From the NCBI RefSeq assembly GCF_000208925.1, contig NW_001915060.1, positions 1 through 31,028 of the forward strand: a DNA stretch of 31,028 nt, read 5' to 3'. How positions within the stretch are numbered: the first letter of the stretch is position 1; each line of letters opens with the position of its first letter. The notes beneath the pieces are model-generated. The model worked only from the letters and a program-made list of their open reading frames with translations. It made no database searches and was not told the DNA's origin. Origin of the DNA: Entamoeba histolytica HM-1:IMSS. Its lineage: Eukaryota > Evosea > Mastigamoebida > Endamoebidae. A program made the translations under genes and the position numbers. Positions 1-9,886 of the stretch are shown here, in pieces.

Positions 1-446
1 TTTAATAAATGAAATATAAATAATAAATGAATGAATAATAATTTAATATATGAAATAATAAAAAGAAATAAAAGATAAATAATAAAGAAATATGATGTAT
101 TTAATATATAATATAATTTATTATCAAATATAATAATAATATCAAATGATGATTTATTTTTATTTCAAAATATTTTGCATCCATAAAATATGTTGCTAGA
201 TATTTTGCATCATTAATTTTTGTGCTTTTTTATTTGTTTCAATAAAATTTGCATCCTTGATTTTTTTCATTCTTTTCTTCTTTCATCATCTCTTTTGTTT
301 TATTACACTTTACCTTCTTTCTTTTTATATTCTCTCATTTCTACTTTTATTCTTTCTTCATCATATTCTACTTCTTACTTTCTTTTTATTCTTTTATATC
401 ATTCATTCTCTTCTTTTTCAATTATTTGCTTTTTTTCGTTGCCATT
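1..446 (-). repeat. Inverted repeat, left copy
   Basis: The reverse complement of 29396-29810 matches this stretch almost base for base. The first 50 bases are identical, and later there are only scattered substitutions, one extra AAT triplet near 135-140 and about 30 extra bases near 181-211. The extra bases look like a duplication around the word TATTTTGCAT. The match ends at GCCATT (441-446). In the right copy those bases fall inside the last codons of a 395-aa capsid-like gene, so this copy carries a remnant of that gene's 3' end. The repeat may continue past the left edge of the window. Confidence 0.9.
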
Positions 447-3400
447 ATGAATTATCATAATTATTTGAATAAATTCTATTCAACCAATTTAACCCATATG
501 TTAAATCCATTTATCTTACTTTAATTTTAATCATAATTATACATCATTTTTATTAAATAACATGTTCAAATATGTATTATTTCATTCATTTATATTATTT
601 CATTATGAGTTATTTATTCTATTCTATTTATTTTTGATTGTATTTCAATTGTTTTAAATATTATATTATAATTTGATACATCTTATTTTTATATTTTATG
701 TTTTTCTATTTATTCATTCTTTCTTTTTCTTTATATTCTTCTTGTTATTCTATTTTTGTTTGTTTCTAAATAAATTCTTTCATTCATTTCTTTTTATTCT
801 ATTTATTCTTTATTTATTCTTTATTTTTCAATTATTATTATGAACTGTTATTTTATAATTCATGTATTTCATTTTCTCATTTTATATTCTTTCTTTTATT
901 CTTTCTTCTTTTTATATAGAATCTATTGTAATTATTGTAATAAAATACATGTTTCTTATTGTTATTAATTTATTTCATATTTATTCATCATTTAATTATA
1001 ATCATTGTGAATTTTGTTGTTTCTTTTTAATTTCATTGTCAATTATCTATTTTCGATTTATCATTCAATTTTATTTAATCATTGAACTAAAAATACAGCA
1101 TTTTAATTAATTTATTTTAATTGTGGAATGATTTGTATATTTATCCATTTGATTATTGTTTTATTCTTTCTTTTTTATTTCTATTTTAAATGATTGATAT
1201 TTATTCATGATATTTTTATTCACATGATTAAAATTTCAATTCTTCTTTATTTTATGAAAATATTTGAATATAATTATACAATTTTATTATTCATATCTTC
1301 TTTATTTATTTTTATTTGATTATGTTTCCTCTTTTTATTATCTGATTTACATTTCTTTTTTATCAAATTTTATATATTCATCTATTTTATTCATTAATTG
1401 ATATAGTGTTAATACAAGTAATATTTGTGATATTGTATCTCTTTCTATTGTCATATTTTAATTTGAACTTCACTCATCATATTTGTTAATTATTTCATTT
1501 TGTTTCTTCATTTTCATCTATTCTTTTATTATTTATTTTATTAGTGACTTTATATTCTTTATTTTATTTCTTCATCATTTTATCTTTAACATTTTCATTT
1601 TTATTATTTCATATTATATCTCAATTTATCTTTCTTTATTTCATTTTTTTCATTACGTATTATTAATGTTTCTTTTCTTATTAATATATTTCATCAACAT
1701 TAATATCGGTATTCATTTTATTATTATCTCTATCTTCTTTATTTTCTTTTTTATTCATATTTGTATATAATGTATATAATACATTTAAACAACTATTTTG
1801 TCTACAATTGTATTGTATTTTTATCTTTTTAATATTAATATAATATTATTTATACATTATTCTCTATCTCTTTTTCTTACTTTATTTTTATTATTTTTAT
1901 TATATCATTGTTATTTATGCTGAAATATTTTAAATAATATCATTCAATCATATTTATTCATATTGATTTTCATTTTGGTTCATTTTATTACTCATTTCTT
2001 CATTTTCATATATTTATTATTCTCATATTTATTGTTTATTTATTATTTTTCTTTGTTTGATAATTCTTCTTGTATAAATCATTGTTTATATTGTATTTAT
2101 TCTTATTGTTTGTTATTTTTTCTTTTTTTTGACTGAATTATTCTTTATATTCTTCTTAATTTTATTTACCTTCTCTTTCTTAGTTTTATTTTTCTATTTA
2201 TTTATTTTATTCATTCTTTTATTTCTATCTTTTTCTTTGTCTATTTTTATCAATTTATGTTTCTATTGTTAATATCTTTCTTTATATTGTTTTTTTTTTC
2301 TATTCTTGTTTTATATCTTCGTTATTTGTATTTTCTATTTCCTTTATTCTTGTTTTATTTATATTATTCATACTCAGTCATTTTATTTACTTCTTCTTCA
2401 TGTATTTGGTTTTATGTTAATTTGTTATTATTTTATCATATTTTCATTTATCTCTTTATATTTCTTTTCTTTTAATTATAATTATATTCTTCATCATTAT
2501 TATTTTCTCATTTTTATCATGATATATACTATGTTATTTATTTTGAATATTGAATATTATATTGTGTGTTTATTATATTCCATTTGAATAACTTATTATT
2601 TGTTTAAACAAAAACATTGATAATCTCATTGTTTGATTTATATTATCATTTAGTAACTATCACATTTTTTTTCATTCTGATATTTCTATTTGATATTTGA
2701 ATTTAATCATATAACTTATTCTATTTTTAATCAACTCTTTTTAGTATTTATCATCATTCTATTAGTCATATTTATTTATTTTATATTTCATTTTTCATTA
2801 TTCTGAATGTTATATATTCTATAGACTCTTCATCTTATTGTAATAAACTATAACATCATATTCATCAAATGATTGAAATACTCTTAGTATATAGTTTGTG
2901 TTATATTGGATTATTGATAAAAATATCTTATTAATAAAAAACTTTCTTTATTTCTTTATTTCTTCTATATCTTCATTAATATCACTAATTGAAATACATT
3001 ATAGTAATAGATACACAATACTGAATAATCTAATTAAAATATTTATTCATTTTCTTCTTTTATTTTCATTTTCTCTTCAATTTCATTTAATTTTCTCATT
3101 CATGACTCTTTGTTTCATCAACACTATATTATATTTATTATTCTTATTGAATTTTCTCTCTTTATTACTTAATTAAAATACAAAACAAGTATAGAATAAA
3201 TAAACAATAAACATATAAAAGAATAGAATTAAATAACATACGACTATGACAAATAACAACTTCTAATACTGATAATAAATGTTCAATAAAATGATAAGCA
3301 TGAAAATATTTGACATAGAATAGCAAATAACCCATTGTAATAAATAAAAAATAATCCAAGAAGATGACAAAATAACTTTGAAAATATCATAAAACTATTT

Positions 3401-3476
3401 GATAAATACAGCATTTCGTTATATATAACACTCTAATACAATCAACTAAAATCTTGAATGTGTTATTGTGAAGTGA
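447..3476. other. Low-complexity AT-rich intergenic region
   Basis: About 3 kb with almost no G on the plus strand. Short words such as TTTATTC, TTCTTT and ATTTCAT recur. Degenerate copies of the 220-470 segment recur: near 740-880 a TTTGTTT stretch leads through TTTATTCT runs to CAATTATTATTATGAA, as at 421-455. The only open frames are Phe/Ile/Leu/Tyr-rich and follow from the base composition. On the minus strand the region reads as Lys/Glu/Asn/Ile codons broken by many stops, so part of it may be a very old decayed gene. No convincing gene, RNA gene or known Entamoeba LINE/SINE is visible. Confidence 0.6.
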
Positions 3477-4339
3477 ATGGGGCAGTCAATTGTGAAGATG
3501 CTGACATTTACCCCACCCCCACCAACATACTTCAACCACAATTTCATGATGATTAAAAAGAAAAATCGTGATGGATATATTCCAATTGCAGTGGTGAAAA
3601 ACAACGACAAATGCATGTTTGTTGCTGTCAAGAGAGTGTGAGAAGAAAACTGATTGATAGGAAATGCTGGACAATAATCTACAGCCATGGAAATTCACAA
3701 GATTTAGGGATGTGTTTACCATTCATAGAAAATCTAGCACATCAATTAAAATGTAATGTTGTTGGATATGACTATACAGGATATGGTAGAAATGAGGGAG
3801 AAAGCAGTGAAAGAAATAGTGTGGAGGATCTTAGGGATGTTTGTAATTATCTGCATGACAATGGAATAACATGAGAACGAATGGTGTTGATGGGGCATTC
3901 TCTTGGAGGAGGAGTGAGTATTTCATTTGCAAGTCAGGAATGTGGGAAATGGGAAGAAACACAAGAAATTGAGATGAAAGAGGATTTTGAAAGGAAAGAA
4001 GAAAAGAAAGAAGAAGAAAAAAAGGAAAAAAAGATAGGGGGAATGATTATTATCTCAACATTCACAAGCATTTGTGGAGTGGTAAGTAAATATGCAGGAA
4101 TGGTAATGACTGATATGTTTGAAAACATACCAAAATTGAAACATATTAATATTCCAGTTGAAGTAATTCATGGACAAGAAGATGAGTTGATAGGAGTTGA
4201 TGAGTCAGTAGAAATCTACAACTCAATTCCAGAGGAGATGAGGTATGGATATGATATAATCAATGGATGTAAACATAATGACATTCTTGAAAATGATGAA
4301 TTAATTAAAGTAATCAAAAGATTTCTAGAAAAACTTTGA
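3477..4339 (+). pseudogene. ABHD17-like alpha/beta hydrolase with in-frame TGA
   Basis: A serine hydrolase of the ABHD17/FrsA type; family members include protein depalmitoylases. Exon 1 (3477-3616) starts MGQSIVKMLTF, followed by a Pro-rich PPPPTY segment. A 44-nt intron (3617-3660, GTTTGT...TAG) joins it in frame to exon 2, which begins KCWTIIYSHGNSQDLG. Exon 2 has the family signatures YDYTGYG and ESSERN, the nucleophile elbow GHSLGG, an Asp in HGQEDELIG and a His in CKHNDI. Total length is 272 codons, close to ABHD17 enzymes. One TGA (3872-3874) interrupts the frame just before the nucleophile strand, and the same frame resumes at once. A Lys/Glu-rich insertion lies after the nucleophile helix (about 3946-4035). 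The start is the first ATG after an in-frame TGA at 3474. The gene is either a recent pseudogene, a readthrough case or a base-call error. The family call is firm; its functional status is not. Confidence 0.75.
3617..3660 (+). other. Intron in ABHD17-like gene
   Basis: A 44-nt intron, GTTTGT to GATAG. Splicing changes frame from the exon that ends NNDKCM to the exon that starts KCWTIIYSHG. This restores the family layout of a short loop followed by the strand leading to SHGN. Unspliced, the first frame stops 30 nt later. Confidence 0.75.
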
Positions 4340-4431
4340 GAAATATTTAACTTACCCATAACAAAATAGAAAGTGTAAAACACGAAAATAACAATAAGAA
4401 GAAAGTTAAAAACAACACAAAAACTAATGTT

Positions 4432-4442
4432 GGTATTAAAAG
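4432..4442 (+). promoter_or_regulatory. TATA-like core promoter box
   Basis: GGTATTAAAAG lies 21 nt before the ATG of the BspA-like gene. It is close to the Entamoeba TATA consensus GTATTTAAA(G/C), and the spacing fits the very short 5' leaders of this genus. Confidence 0.5.
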
Positions 4443-4463
4443 ATAGATAGAAACAAAAAATAT

Positions 4464-5105
4464 ATGAAAAGAACACTTGATAAATACACAGGGATGATTG
4501 TCTCAAGATATTTTGAAAGTATTAATGACTTTATTAACTTTGAAATGACATGCAAAAAGTATGAAGGGAATATGGAAAGATTTCATTTCAATCCAATTCA
4601 AATTAACACTACAACAAGAAAATACTTTCCTAACATTGAAACAATTCATTTAAGAAGAGAAAATGAAGAAAAAATAGAAGGAGGGAAAATCAATAAGAAA
4701 GTTATATGGTATAAACAGACATATAGCGATGCAATTGAAGAAATAAAGAAAGGAAATGAATGTAAGAATATTTGTTATACAAAAGAAGATAGAAAGAAAT
4801 ATGGAAATAATGTTCCTGAGAATGTTAATAGATTAGAAAATGAATGTTATAGTCATTGTATTGATTTAGAAACAATAATAATTCCATCAAATATAAAATC
4901 AATTGGATATAAATGTTTTTGTGGGTGCACTTCATTAAAATCAATTAATATTCCACAAAATGTAACATTAATTGGTGATAAATGTTTTTCACATTGTATT
5001 TCTCTTACATCAATTTCCATTCCACAACATACTAAAATGATAGATTGGATGTGTTTTTATGGATGTGATAAATTAACACAAATAACATTCAAATCGTCTG
5101 TTTAA
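4464..5105 (+). CDS. BspA-like leucine-rich repeat protein
   Basis: A member of the large Entamoeba BspA-like (Treponema pallidum-type LRR) family, some members of which are surface proteins. Residues 1-60 are the usual N-terminal segment, with a short F-box-like helix pattern (ISRYFESINDFINFEMTC region) and KYFPNIETIHL. Residues about 125-213 hold three to four repeats of about 23 residues, built on the pattern I-P-x-N-V-x-x-I-G-x-x-C-F-x-x-C-x-S-L. Cys replaces the more common Ala/Ser at the CF..C positions. At 213 aa it is short for the family and ends in TAA soon after the last repeat, so it may be a truncated but expressed member. No signal peptide or membrane segment is visible. A TATA-like box sits just upstream. 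Confidence 0.85.
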   Translation: MKRTLDKYTGMIVSRYFESINDFINFEMTCKKYEGNMERFHFNPIQINTTTRKYFPNIETIHLRRENEEKIEGGKINKKVIWYKQTYSDAIEEIKKGNECKNICYTKEDRKKYGNNVPENVNRLENECYSHCIDLETIIIPSNIKSIGYKCFCGCTSLKSINIPQNVTLIGDKCFSHCISLTSISIPQHTKMIDWMCFYGCDKLTQITFKSSV

Positions 5106-5264
5106 TTATAAACATTTATATTTATTAAATCTATTTCATCTCATTCAATATTGACCTTTCTAATTTCCAATTTGATTTTACTATCATAGTATAAAGAATA
5201 AATAATAATAAAAACAGTAAAGTATATTTATTAATTCACCGATTATGATATTATAATAAATTAA

Positions 5265-5760
5265 TTATGTCATTATGAAACAAAACTAACAAGATAGTTA
5301 TTGAAAGAAGTAGAACAATATAATGAATATGTCTTAACATCAAATTATAACAGAAGATATGATGAAAAACTTACCAAAATATTTGATGAAGATTTTAATA
5401 TAATGAACACCAATAAATCAACGCATCATAGAACATTAATAGTTCAGTGAATTTTTGATGGAAGATGGATTAAAAACACCAAAAAGAAAGCTATTGTAAT
5501 TAGCAATTGTTCTACTAAATATCTAATTAACAATATGTCAATTATATAAAAATATATTCATCAAATGTTACCAATTAAAAAGAAGTAGTGAAAGAGATAT
5601 TAAAACCATAACCTTATCAATTAATATATTATTGTTTAAATTGATTATCTCCATATTAACTTTCAAAAAAAAACATTTAGAAGATATAGTGTTGAGGATT
5701 ATAGTTACTATAACTGATATCAATAATGAAAAGAATAAAAAGTATAACACTTTCAAATGA
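5265..5760 (+). pseudogene. Decayed gene of unknown family
   Basis: A coding-like frame runs from 5265 to about 5580. It is broken by TAG (5295), TGA (5448) and TAA (5547), and includes readable stretches such as EYVLTSNYNRRYDEKL, IFDGRWIKN and KAIVISNCSTKYLI. The message then moves to the next frame, which is open from 5584 to 5760 and ends KKYNTFK before TGA. The amino-acid composition is normal, unlike the flanking AT-rich DNA. I do not recognise the protein. It lies downstream of the BspA-like gene on the same strand but shows no LRR pattern, so it is probably an independent gene that has died. Confidence 0.5.
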
Positions 5761-6156
5761 CTTTTTGTAGTTTGACTACAATTTATTTCCTCTATTGAAA
5801 TCTTTAAACAAAATGAAAATAACCAATCAATTGAAATATTTTAATTATCATAATATTTCAAAGTCTTTTATTCCATAACACTATTCACTTGTCTTATATA
5901 TTAACAGCACATTATATAATAAACAATTAAATAACAACTTCTCCTAAATTTCAATCAATAATGAATTTGAGAAATAATAAAACGTTGTGGTATTAAGATG
6001 CTAAAAACAAAGGAAATGAGTATTTCAAATGAGAGAAAAACATTGAGTAAAACAAAAGGATGTAATAAGTATTAAAGTGAAATGATAAAGAAAAACTTTA
6101 CTATTAAAACAAATTAAAAAGAAACAAAGACATTTTAAACGAAGTTCATTTTCAAA
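5761..6156. other. Intergenic region between convergent units
   Basis: About 400 bp of AT-rich sequence between the decayed plus-strand gene and the 3' end of the minus-strand PheRS gene. No open frame, RNA gene or clear repeat is seen. It presumably holds the 3' ends of both transcripts. Confidence 0.5.
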
Positions 6157-7998
6157 TTAAAGTCCATTAGGAAAATCAAGATAAAGTTCCAATGCAACGA
6201 CAGGATTGTCAACTTCAAAGTTTTTAAGTACTTCAGGATGTAATACACCAAACATACCATATTTAACTCCATTAATCATAATATCAGCTCTTCTTCCTTC
6301 CATGTAAGCAGGGTCATTACCAGGGACAATATCATAATGTGGTCCATTTTCTTTTCTTGCTTTTTTATATCCAACACCATAACAGAACATAATTTTATCT
6401 AATAATCCATGAATTTCTTCCATTAATCCAGTTGGAGAACAGACTAAAGCACATACTTGTTGTCTATTAACTGCTCCTGTTAAACTACCTTCTTGTAATG
6501 AGACAGTATCACCAACTTCAAACATTCTAATTGGCATTGGATATGCTTTATTATAATATAAACATTTCATCATTCCTGATAATAAACTTTTTCTTGCTGT
6601 TTGGAATTCAAGTGTTTTTGAATCTTTTAATTTAATTAATCCTTCTTCTGGTCTTCTTAAATTTGTAGCTGCATCAGCTACTGACATTAATACAAAAGTA
6701 ATAACTTCAGTATATCCTGCATATGCAATTTCATCAGCTAATAAATCTTTCATTTTATTTTGTAATAACTCTTTACCACATGTTCTACTTATAGTATTTG
6801 AAGCATGAAGATTATTAAATCCATATGAAATAGCAAGGTCTTCCATAATATCACATGGATGCATTACATCTGTTCTCATTGGTGGAATAATAGCTTCTCC
6901 ATTAGAATATTGAATTCCCATTTTATGTAATAATTCTGTAATTTCTTCATCTTTTAATTCTAATCCTAATGACTGATTTAAATAATCCTTTGATACTTTC
7001 ATATGCTGTTCTTCTAATGTTGGTGTATGAATTGATTTTTTATCATCAAATTCATTCATTGGTCCTCCAACAACTTCTACTGTTTCAATTTCAAATGGAG
7101 TTGAAGTGTAAAGAGAAAAGCATGTAACAACAGTTTGAAGTGCCATCATAACTTTAGTTTTATCCATTCCAGTAATATCAATAAATACATCATGTGTATT
7201 TAATGTAATTTTAGAATGATTTCCATTAATTAAAGGTGGAAGTGAAAGAACTATATTTTTACTATCTAAAAAGACTGGATAAACTTCTTTTCCTTGTAAT
7301 AATGGAACATACTCTTTTAATTTAAGATCATTTGAAAAATGTTCAATAACTTCATTTCCTGTCATTTCATGATCACATTTTAATGGTTCAAACTTAATTT
7401 CTTCAGGTTTCATTGCAACATATCTAAATGGTGCAACTAATGTTGATAAATCATGTGTTCCTATTGCAACTAAACTTCTCTTCTTTCCAATTGTAAGATG
7501 TAATTTATCTTGAAAATCAATAAAACTCTTATAACTTTCTTCTGTAAATGTAATTCCTCTTAACACTGCACCCATACAAATTGGTCTAACTTTTTCTACG
7601 TCTTTACCAACATGAATTTGAATTCCACTCTATTCTTTATTAGTTTTTATTTTTCTATTATTTATGTAAGATTTCTATCAAACTGATTTTACTGTATATT
7701 TTGGAAATTCTCTCATTTTTAAAAATGTTTTTAAACAAATAGCAATTCCTTCTACACATAATAAATCATATCTATTTGCTCCAACTTCAATTTTATATAT
7801 TGTTTTTCCTTCTTCTTCAACAACATCATCAAGTTCAATTCCATATTGAAAACATACTTCATCAAATTCTTTTTCAGCTATTCTGTTAAGTATATTATTT
7901 GTTATATTAACTTAAATTAAATAATTTCTTATTTACAAACTAAATTCTTTTCCAATTAATTTAAAAAGATATTTGCTATCACAACTAATTGTTGGCAT
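6157..7998 (-). CDS. Phenylalanyl-tRNA synthetase beta subunit
   Basis: The cytosolic enzyme's beta chain. With the alpha chain it forms an alpha2-beta2 enzyme that charges tRNA-Phe. Three exons, 7998-7941, 7877-7684 and 7629-6157, splice to 574 aa, close to the 589 aa of the human protein. The start MPTISCDSKYLF matches the eukaryotic MPT(V/I)S start. Next come FDEVCFQYGIELDD, ANRYDLLCVEGIA and, in exon 3, VRPICMGAVLRGITF, then RSLVAIGTHDL (B3/4-type editing region). Further on are PPMRTDVMHPCDIMEDLAI (B5 region) and the C-terminal catalytic-like core with FEVGD, IHGLLDKI and GMFGVLHPEVLKNFE. The last exon starts with SGIQIHVG. Both introns end in TAG. A perfect AATGAACT box lies 20 nt before the ATG. 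Cytosolic location is inferred from the lack of a targeting extension. Confidence 0.95.
7630..7683 (-). other. PheRS beta intron 2
   Basis: A 54-nt intron. The 5' site reads GTTTGA instead of the usual GTTTGT, and the 3' site is AATAG. Splicing removes an immediate in-frame stop (TGA in GTTTGATAG) and joins KYTVKS to SGIQIHVGKD in frame. Confidence 0.85.
7878..7940 (-). other. PheRS beta intron 1
   Basis: A 63-nt intron, GTTTGT to AATAG, on the minus strand. It joins IGKEF to EKEFDEVCFQYG through a split Thr codon, matching the conserved eukaryotic PheRS beta start. A nearer ACAG three bases upstream would give a stop, so TAG is the chosen acceptor. Confidence 0.85.
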
Positions 7999-8011
7999 TT
8001 GATGATTTTTT

Positions 8012-8025
8012 TATTTAAGTTCATT
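8012..8025 (-). promoter_or_regulatory. GAAC box and TATA-like element of PheRS beta
   Basis: On the minus strand the sequence reads AATGAACT (8025-8018), followed directly by TAAATAA-type sequence, about 20 nt before the ATG. AATGAACT is the published GAAC core promoter element of Entamoeba. Here it merges with the TATA-like element. Confidence 0.65.
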
Positions 8026-9229
8026 TTTCTTTTTCTTTTGTTTTGTTTTAAAAAAAAAATAGGGTTTTTTCTTGTTTTTTTTTAAATGAATCATAATTCA
8101 ATTGATGTGGATTACAATATTCGTGACGTGGTATTTTAAAACATTACTTCTTTAAAATATGTTTTTTATTCCTTTTTTATTCTTTTTTGATAATGAGTGA
8201 AAAAGATAATAATGTCTTGTAAATATACATAGAAAAGTTCTTTGTCACAGATTCAAAGTGCTTTGTTTAATATTTTTTACAATAACTTTAAACAATTATT
8301 ACTACTTTTAGTTGTCTTGAAATAAACTTCAGAATCTATTTATATTATTATGAAGAAAAGTTAAAATACTTTTTATAAAAACTTCATTTTAATTAATATC
8401 TTTTTTGAAATTCTTTTATCTTTCTTCTATTGTATTTTGATAAAAGCATAATGTAAGTAATTTGTTTTAACAACAATTGGAATATAAATTAATTTAATTC
8501 TTTGAATCAGTTAAACTTTTTTTTTGTTCTTTTTTATCACAATTTAAATTTAATAATCAAAACAATAAGAATGTAAATGTTTTTATTCTGAAACTCTTAT
8601 GAATAAAAATGTTTAATTTAAAATATTCATTTAATATAATTTTTCTATTTAAGAATTTAAATTTACTGAACAAAATAGTTTTAGATTCTTCTAACTACAA
8701 TTTATTTCATGAAGAATTTCAACAAGTAAATTTACAAGTATTTTGATAAAATTTAATAAATATGAGTAATATCTAATAAAGCAATCAATAACATTTTTGA
8801 AGTTATCGAATTATTTATTAAACTCAGATTATTTATAAATTCAAAATACAACAAATTTATTAAAAAAAAAGAAAATAAAATATATTGTGTTATTGACGAT
8901 AAAGAGATGTGTTATTTTTATATATAATAATATGAATGAAAAAAGATAATTTCCTTCTTTTCATCCGATTAAATAATAGAAATAAAATTGTAAAAGAATA
9001 AAGATAAAAAATTCTTTGAAATTTTTTATTTTCAGACTCTAAATTATCTTTATAAAAATAGAAAGGAGTCAAAATGACTTGATAATAAAGTTGATTTTAA
9101 ATAGAATAGAAACATTCCTTTTAAATGATACTTCTCATTTTAGTATTAAGTTGTTAACAGAATTATTATTTCAAAGGGATAAAAGAAAAATAACTTCAAG
9201 TAAATTGTAATTTCTTAAAAAGATATTAA
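8026..9229. other. AT-rich divergent intergenic region
   Basis: About 1.2 kb between the divergent PheRS and FrnE-like genes. It contains A and T runs and no supported gene. A short ATG frame at 8086 (17 codons, starting MNHNSIDVDY) is followed by a stop and AT-rich DNA. A minus-strand frame at 8890-9072 has the composition of random AT-rich DNA. Confidence 0.55.
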
Positions 9230-9241
9230 GAACTTAAAAAG
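9230..9241 (+). promoter_or_regulatory. GAACTTAAAA-type promoter element
   Basis: GAACTTAAAAAG, ending 15 nt before the ATG at 9257. The same GAACTTAAA word precedes the PheRS beta gene (minus strand) and the RasGAP-LRR gene (10196). Confidence 0.45.
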
Positions 9242-9256
9242 TCATTTAATACTTAA

Positions 9257-9886
9257 ATGGAGAAAATACATATTACTATTATAAGTGATGTTAGTTGTCC
9301 TTGGTGTTATGTAGGACGTAAAAGGATGTTAAATGCAATTTCAACAATAAAAGATAAGGAAATAAGTTATGAATATCATCCATATATTATTGATATGAAA
9401 ACAAAGAAAGACGGTGAAGAGTATATGGCGTATAATGTCCGTAGATGGGGTGGAGATGGATGGACTTATTCAATGATTAGAGACTCTAAAACAGATGGAT
9501 GTAATTTTGCACAATGGAAATATTGGCCTTATTCTCTTCATTGTCATAGACTAATGATTTATGCTAACTCCATAGGAAAAGGGAATGAGTTAATGGGAAT
9601 TTACTTCCAAATGAATTATGAAGAAGGTAAAAATTTAAGTATTCAAAGTGGGTTAATGGAAGCTGCTGAACGATGTGGATTAGATTTGACTATTGCAAAA
9701 AGAATCATTACTAGTGAAGAAAATAAAGATATTGTAATGAGAGAAATAAATAATTGGCACTCAATGGGAATTAGTGGTGTTCCCTTCTTTATAGTTGAAT
9801 TTGGTAATGGTAAACAAGTGACATTATCTGGAGCTGTTTCATCTAGTAAATGGCTTTCTGTGATTCAAAAATATTCGTTTAATTGA
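9257..9886 (+). CDS. DsbA-family (FrnE/2-hydroxychromene isomerase-like) protein
   Basis: A thioredoxin-fold protein of the DSBA-like oxidoreductase family, 209 aa, of usual length for the FrnE branch. Beta strand 1 leads into SDVSCPWCYVGRKRM, giving a CPWC active-site motif with Cys14 and Cys17. The helical insertion has the family patterns HRLMIYANSIGKGNELMGIYF, YFQMNYEEGKNLS and AAERCGLD. The C-terminal half has SGVPFFIVE with the cis-Pro of the thioredoxin fold, then VTLSGAVSS. There is no signal peptide, so it is cytosolic, unlike bacterial periplasmic DsbA. Its likely role is thiol-disulfide exchange or a glutathione-linked reaction; the substrate is unknown. The family is mostly bacterial, and acquisition from bacteria by an anaerobic amoeba is plausible but untested here. 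Confidence 0.88.
   Translation: MEKIHITIISDVSCPWCYVGRKRMLNAISTIKDKEISYEYHPYIIDMKTKKDGEEYMAYNVRRWGGDGWTYSMIRDSKTDGCNFAQWKYWPYSLHCHRLMIYANSIGKGNELMGIYFQMNYEEGKNLSIQSGLMEAAERCGLDLTIAKRIITSEENKDIVMREINNWHSMGISGVPFFIVEFGNGKQVTLSGAVSSSKWLSVIQKYSFN

Noticed and set aside
220..2587. Several open frames of 67-95 codons rich in Phe, Ile, Leu and Tyr
   Set aside because: The composition follows directly from T-rich DNA. They overlap in several frames and lack any domain pattern or promoter.
3839..3875. A second intron (GTTTGT at 3839) to explain the TGA in the hydrolase gene
   Set aside because: There is no TAG acceptor at a suitable distance. The removed part would include a helix conserved in ABHD17 proteins.
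8086..8139. Short ATG frame MNHNSIDVDY upstream of PheRS
   Set aside because: Only 17 codons, with no GTTTGT donor or continuing exon. The surroundings are plain AT-rich DNA.
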